Assembly (NCBI RefSeq): GCF_037975245.1
Contig: NC_092573.1
Span: 21,166,765 to 21,230,764, forward strand
Origin: Apostichopus japonicus
Lineage: Eukaryota; Echinodermata; Holothuroidea; Aspidochirotida; Stichopodidae
Reading direction: 5' to 3'
DNA: 64,000 bases
Under the pieces are notes generated by a model. It searched no databases. It was not told the DNA's origin and worked only from the letters and a program-made list of their open reading frames with translations. Position 1 is the first letter of the stretch. Each line of letters starts with the position of its first letter. Below, piece by piece: positions 26,301 through 38,500 of the stretch. The position numbers were made by a program, and so were the translations under genes.

Positions 26301-29300
26301 GGAGGAGGTAGGTTAAAAATAATATTCAATCTTGAATAAATCTGAGTACGAAATTTGAGCTCTACCAAATTATAGATTTGTGGCCAACGTGTTGTATGAC
26401 AGAATATAGATCTTTACCATATATAGATTATTTACAGCGAGAATTTATGTTGCAAGACACCGAATTGAAACTCTGTCTGGGGTATACCAGTTTATGAGGA
26501 TCTATCACGAATTCATATCTATGATCTGGAGAATTTAATGTGACAATAACATTATATGACAGGGAAGGAGTAGAACGCTTTATATAACTAGCCTCTATTT
26601 CATATTTCTTTTTTTGGCCATGATCATTAAATATAGTTCAAATAATGGCAGCTTGCATTTATCTATTTCTAAACATACAGGAAAGCTTAAACATAACTCA
26701 TAATGCCAAAAATACTCTGACTGACTTTTGTCGCTGGCAAAATGATTTCAATGATGTCGGAGACGCCCATCCTCATCACCACGACACAGCCTTGCTCTTT
26801 ACCAGGTAAAAACAATTGATTTTATATGCTAAACTTCTCTCTATACAGTATACAGTACCCTCTGTCTACTTTTTGATCTTAAAAGAAAGAAGAGAAAAAA
26901 AAGAAGCGTTTTCCGGATAAAAAAAAAGAGAGAAAATTCATGATTTCAAATTAAAGTTTTATTGTTTTAGCCTATATATGGTATCATTGGATAATTAAAG
27001 CACATGGGTTTGCTTAGGTATACTTTAGCTCATGGTAAAGAAGCTTTGTAATTTTTACGCATAATTGAATGAAATTCGACGACCTTTAAGGTCACAATCG
27101 TTTGCATTCTCTAAATGAACGTTTTAATCCAACCGAGGGAAGTTTGTGTCCCACAAATTTTTATTCAATGCTTTATTTACTTACAATGTATGCCTATTGG
27201 AGTATCATTTCTTTGCAAGATTTTTGTGGCATATAGAGTTAAAGATTGTTCACATGTAGGTAACTATGTATCCGTTTCTCTCACCGTATATAGAGAGGCA
27301 AATTCATAAAAAAAAGTATATCTTGTAGAGAAAAACATCAAAATGAAAGTATTATCTGACACAATTTACCAAATTCTTTCAATGATTAATACCTATGTGT
27401 ATTTATCACTAGGTTTATAAGAGTCCACTTAGCTTTCTTTAATAATGAATAACTGAACCCCGCCCCACCCCTCCCCTTTCCAGATGGCGCAAGTCGAATT
27501 AAAAGTGACTTTAGCCAAACGATTAAATGCACAGAGACAACTAAATTCTCTTAAGTAAATAGATTGTTTTGGAATTTTGCAGGAAGGATATCTGTCTTGA
27601 TATGAACCAGCCATGCGCTACCCTTGGTTTGGCTCACGTTTCTGGCATGTGTGAACGCCACCGTAGCTGCACAATCAACGAAGACAGCGGTCTCGGTATG
27701 GCCTACACCGTAGCACACGAGATGGGACACCTGTAAGTATAAATTAAACTGACATATCGAATTCAGATAAACCATTTAAATAAACTACTAAGTTCCAATC
27801 CAATCATCGTATGTGGTTGCTTATAGCGTCATAAAGTAACAGTCTTTTAAGTCAAAATTCAACTACCACAGCGACTATTAAAGCAACGGTCTGTGACTAT
27901 AACAGTTATCAGAAAAAAAACTTCCACAGGTGGGGACACAGGAGGAAGGGGTAGTTGTGGGGTGCATATAGTAACAGTCTTTTAAGTCGAATTTCAACTA
28001 TCACACCGACTATTAAATCAAAGGTCTGTGACTATAACAGTTATCAGAAAAAAACTTCCACAGTAAGTAAGTAAGAAAGTATTTAATATCATAACCTTGC
28101 ATTTAAAACCAAATGATATATCTAATTTATAGTCTATATCATTGCCTCAAAATTGCGCCATTTTGACATCTAAAATTGCATTATTCCCCTTCCCACACCT
28201 CATACTTGGGAGTTGGCTTCTAGGACTCCAGGTTCACCCCTACCCTCCCGCCCTTATCTAACATCCTGGATTCGTCCCTGTTACAGAACAATAATTAATG
28301 GCTTTGAAAAAATATGCCAAAAACACCTTTCTATATACTTCCTCCTTGATTTAACTTTTTCAAACATTTACCATCTTTATTTTTGCAAGTTATTTCTGTC
28401 TGTCGTCAGAAAAATTCCATTGCTTACACCTGTATTGTTGTTATCATTGCCGTCACCATGGAAACATTTGTTCTTTCTGAGAAAGACAATAGAGTCTATT
28501 TTTCACCATTGTTTATTCATTCGTATCGGTTTTCATCACACCGCTGTATATATACATTTTTTTTGACAGAGAACTTCCAATTTAGCCCAAGCGAAGGTAC
28601 TCAATATCCATATTTTTCCTTATTTTCCCCACCTTTATTGTCCGAAGGTCACTTTCTTGAACTTCTAAGTTCAGCACGAAAAGTAAATACTAAAACCTAT
28701 ATTTAGAATATAGTTATGTATATGGTATTATCGAGTTTTTTTGAAAAGCAAATATGTAGGACTCAAAATTAACATAACACTTGATCACGCCATAGCGTGA
28801 TATCTCATTATATACCACGTCTGTCGAACCCGGAAAACTGAGCGAGAGAGTAGATACACGGAAGGAAAAAAATATAAAAAAATACTGCAGACTAATAAAA
28901 GAAAGGTACGCCTCACGGCTGCCGATTTCACATACCTTGCATTACCGTCACAGCAGGGAAAAACAAACGAAATTGACTTCCGTATGAGAAGAGACATCAA
29001 ACTAAATTGACACCCATTGAGGCTATAGGAAGCTTTTAATGTTTCAGTATAGAGTTACTACAATGCATGTGTGTGTGTGTGTGTGTGTGTAGTGGTAGTT
29101 ATCTGTTGGATGACGACAAATGGGTAGGCGGAGTTTAGGATGTTTCGCTGTTTTCGAGTACACAACTCCGATTGAACGCGTTTTACCGTTGATCGTGACG
29201 GCGCCTTACAGGTTTACAATCTATGAAGAAATTTCCCAATCAGAGTAGAGCAGCAAAGTGGAGGGGGGGGGGCGGTGGGGTGGGGGACTTCCTTGATTTG

Positions 29301-29470
29301 CTTCCATTGTACATATCATAAAGAAGGTATAATTTTTTCTTCGACGTTTTCGATATTGATATGATAATTATTGCTAATGAAAACAAAAAATGACTCGGCT
29401 GTTCCAGACTGTAGGTTTTATAAATAGTGTGCGTTTGGTAGAGTGTATATAGGAATACAATTTGGTGAAA

Positions 29471-29529
<59 letters not shown>

Positions 29530-32500
29530 TTTTCCTCCTCGTTCTTTCAGGTTTGGTATGGATCATGATGGTGGTGCCCAAAATGACTGTAAATACCCCG
29601 AGCCTGGTACTAGTCAACTTATGGCTTCACGGCTTGATGTTCACTTCGGTCCGATGAAATGGTCACGCTGTAGCAGGGACTATATATCACGGTTTTTAGA
29701 GTGAGTGAATGTAAATCCCGCATTTCCTTTTGTCAGGGATGTATTCCACAAGCATAATGTTTTGTTTATATGTTAAAATGCTCTAAGAGTTATATGGCGC
29801 AGGGGGGGGGGGGGGGTGGAGGGTGGATTTAATAAACCTGGTCTGTTTGCAATTACTCTTCCAACCCGATGTTAAAAACAGTATACATCACAAGACGGCG
29901 CATAGAAATGTCTATAAAAAAAACTGTGACAATCAATTATACAGGATTATCGGTGATGTTGCCCAGTGGATAAAGGCGGTGACATTTGAAGCAATGAGGC
30001 TAAGCAAGTCAAGTGTCCGGATGTCCATAATAATAAAAATTTAGCTGTATTTTCAGCAACAAAACACAAACGACAGTGAACAAGTATATATCAGTTAATG
30101 AAGTCAAAATAAAACTAGTTTCGCTGCGAGCAGGGTTCGAACCTGCGCGGGAAGATCCCATTGGATTTCAAGTCCAACGCCTTAACCACTCGGCCATCGC
30201 AGCTCTACGAAGTACTTCAAGCGTCCGGATGTCCATAATAATAATAATTAAGCTGTATTTTCAGAGGACAAAAAACGCGACAGTGAACAAATATAAAACA
30301 GTTAATTAATTTAAAATAAAACTTGTTTTCGCTGCGAGCAGGGTTCGAACCTGCGCGGGAAGATCCCATTGGATTTCAAGTCCAACGCCTTAACCACTCG
30401 GCCATCGCAGCTCTACGAAGTACTTCAAGCGTCCGGATGTCCATAATAATAATAATTAAGCTGTATTTTCAGAGGACAAAAAACGCGACAGTGAACAAAT
30501 ATAAAACAGTTAATTAATTTAAAATAAAACTTGTTTTCGCTGCGAGCAGGGTTCGAACCTGCGCGGGAAGATCCCATTGGATTTCAAGTCCAACGCCTTA
30601 ACCACTCGGCCATCGCAGCTCTACGAAGTACTTCAAGCGTCCGGATGTCCATAATAATAATAATTAAGCTGTATTTTCAGAGGACAAAAAACGCGACAGT
30701 GAACAAATATAAAACAGTTAATTAATTTAAAATAAAACTTGTTTTCGCTGCGAGCAGGGTTCGAACCTGCGCGGGAAGATCCCATTGGATTTCAAGTCCA
30801 ACGCCTTAACCACTCGGCCATCGCAGCTGGTTAAAGTATGTTACTTTTCTAAAGTAAAATGGGAATTAAATTCTGATTATGACACTACCGACGCTAGTTA
30901 CAAAACAATGTGACTGCACTGATGGTATTATGCAAACAATAAAAGGCAACAGCTGGTGATTTGTAAACAGAACTGTACTTGTGACATACATATGCTATTG
31001 CGCCATAACAAAGCTGATATCAGCATAACGAAAGCAGTATTCCTTTTGAGTAATTTGATAGTTACATTGATTCACCGTTTAACCAATGATCTTTAACAAC
31101 TACTGTTGAATATGCATTTATATAGCATGCCAAATCAGGGCGAACGGTGTTCACACCTATACCCATCGTTAAATTTGATCGCTCAGGTTACGAAATGAGT
31201 TTAGGCCTTTTACAATTAAACGCAAAATGCGACATAATAACATTGGACTTTTTTTAACTTATTACCTGTTCAATCAATCTAACCACGCCAACTATTTTGT
31301 TATTCAATTTATTGAACATTTGTTTGTACAAAACAGTAATAAATACACCAAATAATACAATATGGGTCTATACAACATTAAGATACCTTGGTCATGAATA
31401 GAAAGCATATTTAACGTTATGTTACATAACAGGCACCACATACAAATAATTATGCAAGAATAAGCAACTTTCACCTTAACATATACACCAAGCATTGAGC
31501 AAAATGGCATTAACTAACGAACGCGTAGAAAAGTTTTACAACCGCTGCGAGCAGGGTTCGAACCTGCGCGGGAAGATCCCATTGGATTTCAAGTCCAACG
31601 CCTTAACCACTCGGCCATCGCAGCTCTACGAAGTACTTCCAGTATCTGGATGTCCATAATTATAATAATTTGGCTGTATTTTCAAAATGAAAGTGACAGT
31701 GAAAATAAAAGTATAATTTGTCAAAATATGTGACTTTTTTTCGACAGCTTGTCGATGTGCTTTTAATGTTTTGATGTCCAAAATAATAATAATTTCAGCT
31801 GTATTTTCAGAGAAAAAAAACGACAGTGAACAAGTATATATTTGTTAATGAAATTAAAATAAAACTTGTTTTCGCTGCGAGCAGGGTTCGAACCTGCGCG
31901 GGAAGATCCCATTGGATTTCAAGTCCAACGCCTTAACCACTCGGCCATCGCAGCTCTACGAAGTACTTCCAGTATCTGGATGTCCATAATAATAATAATT
32001 TGGCTGTATTTTCAAAATGAAAGTGACAGTGAAAATAAAAGTATAATTTGTCAAAATATGTGACTTTTTTCGACAGCTTGTCGATGTGCTTTTAATGTTT
32101 TGATGTCCAAAATAATAATAATTTCAGCTGTATTTTCAGAGAAAAAAAAAGACAGTGAACAAGTATATATTTGTTAATGAAATTAAAATAAAACTTGTTT
32201 TCGCTGCGAGCAGGGTTCGAACCTGCGCGGGAAGATCCCATTGGATTTCAAGTCCAACGCCTTAACCACTCGGCCATCGCAGCTCTGTACGATAATGCTT
32301 TACTCGAATTGAAAGTTGGTAATCAATGAAAATTTGGTTATTGTACAAGAATATGCCGTCAGTAATAAACAGAATGACAGTTAAATCACATTATATGTTG
32401 AGAATAAAATAAACAGCTCGTGAAATGTAAATAAACCGCGTGCAGCAGATGTCGAAGTTTGCACTGTCAGAAAATCTTTAATTTACGTGAGTTCACTGAA

Positions 32501-35500
32501 TTAATCCCTTGTTCATACAATAAAATAACTTGACTAACATAACTAGCCAAGATGAAACTGTGTGCGTGTAAGCATAATAATGTACGTCAGTGTGTTTGGG
32601 TGTGTGTGTGTGTGTGTGTGTGTATGTATAAACCACCTTTTGGCTAAGATCATCTGTAGTGTCTGTTCCCTTTCGAGGGGAATGGTGATACACACCCGAC
32701 GATGCTCACACAGTCACAGTCTCGATGCAAGGGGACTGGGGTTGAGAGCGGATCAGTCGTTCGGTAGTTTGGTTTTCGTGCCCAGGTTCTTTCCTGGGTG
32801 ACTTTTTCTTAAAAAGTACCCAGTATTGTCTCATTTGAGTCACAAACGTAATTAAGTAAATAATAACATAAATTGAAACATGAAATATGAGGACAACACT
32901 TTCGCCAAAGAAACAAACTGAAATGTTGGTACCAAGATTTCAGCGAAAGTTTCCATTGCGTAGACTCAGTAGCAGGACAATTCGTTCAACACAAAGCTCT
33001 TCACAAAGTTAGCCTAGATAGGTATAGGCCCTATAATAATTATATTCATGCCAAATACATATTCAACAAAGAGCGAGCACAGTCAACTGTCCATGGATTG
33101 AGATGCTCATAAATATTTCCTTGTATTTAGGTCACTCTCTTTGTTGTTTCATTATATTCACATTTTACATATCTCAATATCTTTCAAGAAAATCATTAGC
33201 TTTCATTAATTGTCCTTTTCGTAATTTTATAACATTTTTTCCCCTTCAATTTTGTCGATACTTACAGTCGTGGATGGGGAGACTGCCTCCTAGACGAGCC
33301 GTCTCCACACACCTTTAACTTTCCACATCTTCCAGCCGGGGTAATGTACAGTGCCGATTATCAGTGTGAACTGCTCTTCAAGAGGAACTCCACGCTATGC
33401 ACTCGTTCGTCGGTGAGAAATATTAAAAGCAAAATCATTTCAGACTTGAAGCGAATAAGGACATGCAAACAATAACTGAATGTTTTTTTTTTCTTTATCA
33501 TTAACGAAATTTACAAAATTTATGTCAACGTAGATATGTGAGACCGTAAGTTAACTTTCAACACCAAAATAATCGTAAATCTCTTTTCCCCGTGTACCCC
33601 ATGCACCCCATGCACCACATGCACCCCATGCACCTCATCCATCCCATGCACCCCATGCCGGGGAAGCATATCTGCTCAGAGAGAACATGAAAGTTACAAC
33701 TTAATCGTTTAGTTTTTTAAATTAAACAAAACCTAAAACTAAAATACAGAATGATCATAAACAAAGATATTTATCACTTTCTCTCATAAAGATCCAACAC
33801 GGCATATGTACAACTTTGTGGTGCCAGGTGGAACACGCCTGTCACTCCAAGACAACCCCAGCAGCACCCGGGACAGCATGTGGGCAAGACAAGGTAAACT
33901 ATAACTAAAAGTGAATAATCGATCGCAAAGGCTTTCTTTTAGAATTGAAATATATCGCAAAATAGAATATACATATATATATCGAGTTGGTTAGAATCAT
34001 GTTTGATCTCTATTAGAGTAAGGCAAAATATGTCACCAAAAACAGAACTAGTATTGTTCGATACAGTTGACAAACGCCTTAAGTGGAATTACGACCTTCC
34101 TTACCGGTTTCGAACCTCTGGACATACAATCAGCGTCCATAGCCTAGTGATTAGGGTGTCCGCATATAGAGCGGGAGGCCCGAGTTCGAATCCCAGTGGA
34201 GGCTGGAAGTTTTTTCACTGTTCTGGATTTTCCAGCTTATTACGTTTTCAATTATATATATATATTTATTTAGTTAGTATACTATCTATTAACATAATCT
34301 GTCTTCTCTGCATTACAGTGGTGCTACAATGGCAAGTGTGTCACGATTGCGGAGCCACCCCACCCAATCCCCGGAGGATGGGGAGAGTGGGGCGAGTGGT
34401 CACAATGCTCCCGTACGTGCGGTGGTGGTGTCATGATCCAGGAACGACATTGTAATAATCCAGCGTAAGGAATAATGCAAAATATATTATTTTATAATTA
34501 AATGTCCAAAAATATTTTTAATATTTTTGAAAAGCTCTTTGTTACGTGAAAACATATAATCAAAGACGGGGACACGCTAATATACAGTATGAATGGTAGA
34601 AAGTAGTTTTGTTCTATGACTTTTATGTCTTTATTTAATTTAACGCGATTAAACCTGAAGAGAGATAATGGGTGTGTTTTTAGGCCGTACAAAATGAACA
34701 ACATTAGTCTACTTTCCATCCGATTGGCTCTCTTTTACACCAAATTTGCGTTTAAAATCGTAAAATAATTGTAGTAAATTTGTAAATAACCTTAACAATG
34801 ATTGCAATAACAGTAATTGCACATAATGTTATTTTCAAGTTAGATTAAACATAGGATACACTCGTTGATAACCCAAATGAATGAAGCTCATATACGATGT
34901 AAGGTACTACACAAAACATAACAACATCACTTCCCCCCCCCCTTCCCCACCGTTCCCTTTCCCAACTGGTAGTACATTGAGATAAACAGGAATTATGAAA
35001 TGGAAGCTCGCCGGAGAGATTTAACATTTCAAAAAGTGTAACGTTGATAATATATAATCTGAATTATTAATTGAAGTACCGTAGACCTGTTAAATTGTTA
35101 ATCAATGAGAAGTCGTTTACGTTTTTGTTGTTTCAGTCTCAATGAATCGATTATCTACATAATTGTCGTCAAGATTTATGTTTCATTCAATCTCTTTAAT
35201 TTCTTTCATCTCTTCTTGATCTCAGACCAGCTAATGGTGGCAGGTATTGCGAAGGTAAAAGGAAGAATTACGCCTTGTGTAAAGTACAGGTAAGACAAAA
35301 ATTGAATTGGATAGTTTAATGCTACTCAACGGTGGTTAACCGGTTCCACGAAAATAACGATTGCATTATTCTGTATTTATAATGCTTTTTATACGAAACA
35401 CTTCTCGCCTATAAGATTGAGGGGGGTTTTAGTTTTTCGAGTCCTGGTTTCTCGCAGTGATGCGCAGAGGCGTTACTGATCTTGTATGCTGGGGTGGGGT

Positions 35501-38500
35501 TCATCGGATGGTGTGATGGATGGGGTAATAGGACGTGGAGCTGTTTCATGGTGTGGATTTTGTTTTTCTGCATGGGGATCCGTTGAGTTTTTGATTCTGT
35601 TTTGGCCGTGACATTTTGCCTCGCTTGACGTGATAATGTCAACCAAAACATAACATAAAAATGTCATGCCATGCACCATTATTGTCTGGAGTATAGCAAA
35701 ATGTGAGATCAGTATTTTCATCCTTGCCTGTATCGAAGCAATTCTAGTTTACCTTATTAATCCACAGGCGTGTCCAAAGGGGTCAGCTGGCTTTAGAGCG
35801 TTACAGTGCAGTCGATATAACAACAAAGTTTACCAAGGCTATCTTTACCATTGGTTGCCAGTAATTGTACCAGGTCTGTTTATTTTCGATCATTTATTTC
35901 CATTGTCTCCATTTCTCAATTTATTTATGGGTAATATACTATTAATATTTTACTCCAATATTTCATGATTAAAGAAAACATTTTGAAAACTTCGAATTAA
36001 CAATGATGAAAACATCTTTTTTTTCCATTAATCATGAAAATCTTTCGTTTTTCATTGTCATGTAGGCAACGAATGCAAGCTTAGTTGCGAGGCGGCAGGA
36101 TATTCTTTTGCGGCTGAGAAATCCCCGATGGTTGATGATGGAACGCCATGTGGAGAAAGATCTAAAGACATTTGCATCAACGGGATATGTTACGTAAGAA
36201 AATGTTCCTTTTGCAATATCTGGCAATTCTCCCTCCCTGCAGGCAAACAATAAATCACCATATTGAAAAATACCATATAACTATTCGAAAAGATTAGAAG
36301 CACTAGAGTGAACTATAACTTCGACAAAAACACTTTGTGGATTAGAGTGAAATTGTTTATTGAAATATGAGTATTTTTAGTGACCATTATTGGTCTTTCT
36401 AGCAGATTTGTGGTGCAATAACGAAGAACCATTAAAGACATTGAAGACTCGCCCCAAACAGCGTGCCGCGCTCTGAAAAAGTTAACTTTCCGTTGCTTGC
36501 AAGTGAAGTTTTTCTCTTGTCGCTACAAAATGCAGACAGTAATAAAACGTGATACCTTGTCACCTTTAGCTGGATCTGAGATGTCCATCGCTGTATCGTT
36601 TGTACACTGTGCTGTGGGTATTGACCGCAGCTGTATGTACTGACTGTACACTAGTGTCTAATTACCGACGGTAGCAAGCTGTGTGTATTTTCTGGGATCG
36701 ATGGTGGTGTCTAACACTTCTGTTACACCTCATTCGAAACTAAGTCAGATTACCGGCATTAGACGTTTCTTTTTGCGCGAGTCTTCACACCCTTTAAGGT
36801 TGGTTTTAACTTCCCTTCTCTGCCAAAATGACTATACAGAGAGAGGGAGAGAGAGAGTGTTCACTCTGCTTAAATAAGTATGTCTCACTTGTCGTTTTAC
36901 AGAGAGTCGGATGTGATAACAGAATTGGTTCTAATGCTGTTGAAGATATCTGCGGTGTATGCCATGGTGACGGGTCTTCGTGTACACAAATCACCAACGG
37001 ATTCAATAACACAGTTAGGTCCCCAGGTGAGTACTTTAATACATTAATATAACCGGCGTGCACCAGCGTTTTTTTCCGTATATGAATATGGCCTTTTATA
37101 GAGAGAAAGTTTTTTGTCTGAATAAAGCAAAATAGTAAATATTGCTATGTCAAGTTCAACAGCCAAATATTGACGTAACTTGTTTCAGTTTTTAATAGAG
37201 GGCAGCGTGGTTGGGTGCGGTGGGGTGGGGTTGGGGTGGGCGGGGTGTTACTCTGTTGCGTACGGATCGAGAATAAATACTTATTGTACTTAAGTAATAT
37301 ATGTAACCATAATCCATCGTTCGTATGTCACTCTAGAAGATAAGAAAAGCACAATGTTTTAAAGAGGAGGGGTGGGGATACTAAGGGGGTGGGACGAGGA
37401 TTCAAACATGGGAATAAACTCTCGTTAAATGCCTTTATGATCCATGATAACCACTGAAATGATCAATTGCAGAAAAAAATTAAACCTAAATAATATAATA
37501 GAGACAAAAAAAAGACCAAAAAAAAAAGAGAAAGAAAATAAGTAGAAACGTGGAATATATTTGATTAATATTAAATAATTTTTCATTTTTTTTAATCCTG
37601 ATTCAAGGATTATTCAGAATTACGGTTATACCAGTTTCGGCTAGATCGATCAGTATCGAGGAGAAGTCTGAGTCTTCAAACTATATCGAACTACAGGATA
37701 TGAATGGCCGATCGATATTCAATAGTTACGGTTACCAAAGGGAAGGAGATTACACGGTAGATGATGAAATATCCACAGTGACCTATCATATCCATGGGTC
37801 AATGGAAAAAGTGACCATCAAAGGACCGTTAACGAAACCGATCAACATCGTGGTGAGTAAAGCAACTTTTTTCTGACGGTATACATTTTTTAAAGTTTTT
37901 TAATATAATATTTAATACAAGAAGTATTAGATTAGACACACAGATGCCAAGGGAGAGTATGGGGGGGGGATGGGGGAGGAGAGGGGTGAACGGGATGAAT
38001 ATTTTTTCGTATGGGTTGATGAAATCTTTTGCAAGTTTGTTGACGGTTTATTTTATGAGATGAAACTGGACTATGGGCATAGCTAATACCTCATAGGTAT
38101 ATAGGAATCTTACTAATATCGAAAATAATCGAAAACTGTATTACAAAGAAAACTATCAATGCTAAAACCGGTTTCATAACATACAAAACTCGTTCTGCAT
38201 ATTTTGATTAGCAAATTTGGATATATGTATATGGGCATGGAAGGAATTGCATAATTTTCCTAACCAGTTTGAGCGACATCTTGAAAGGTGAACTTCACTA
38301 AGGGGGTTCGTGGTTTTGATATAGCCTGATTGCACAAATTCAATATATATATGATGTATATGTTTCATCTATAGTGCAATATCAGAACAAGAACACCGAA
38401 TATAGAGTATCGCTACTACTTACCCAAGTCAATAAATGAATCCTCTTCGGTACCAACGACGTTCGAATGGAAACGAGATGAATGGACACCTTGCTCTACA

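Larger units (their letters stand above)
27733..29550 (+). other. ADAMTS intron 7, no gene seen
   Basis: It holds a 95-bp direct duplication (27835-27929 and 27970-28063), a (GT)n run at 29070-29090 and (TA)n at 29475-29527. ORFs here look random. Confidence 0.75.
30002..32283 (-). repeat. Two tandem arrays of tRNA-Ser units inside ADAMTS intron 8
   Basis: Array A (30122-30827) has four genes with a 208-bp period. Array B (31543-32283) has three genes with a period of about 330 bp. A diverged copy of the spacer alone precedes array A (about 30002-30121). The genes are identical while the spacers differ between arrays, which fits selection or gene conversion on the tRNA. Confidence 0.95.
29701..33267 (+). 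other. ADAMTS intron 8, host of the tRNA arrays
   Basis: A 3.57-kb GT-AG intron between the zinc-site exon and the disintegrin exon. Outside the tRNA arrays it holds a (GT)n run near 32598-32622 and no other gene. Confidence 0.9.

Noticed and set aside
30076-30725. Repeated plus-strand ORFs of about 64 codons ([16 protein letters not shown]...)
   Set aside because: These are antisense readings of the tRNA-Ser genes and their spacers, repeated with the array.
34003-34455. 150-codon plus-strand ORF
   Set aside because: It runs from intron 10 and the tRNA-like element into exon 11 in the wrong frame; the real frame encodes the central TSP1.
36683-36877. 64-codon ORF near ADAMTS exon 15
   Set aside because: It lies mostly in the TTAA-flanked MITE and has no coding signal.
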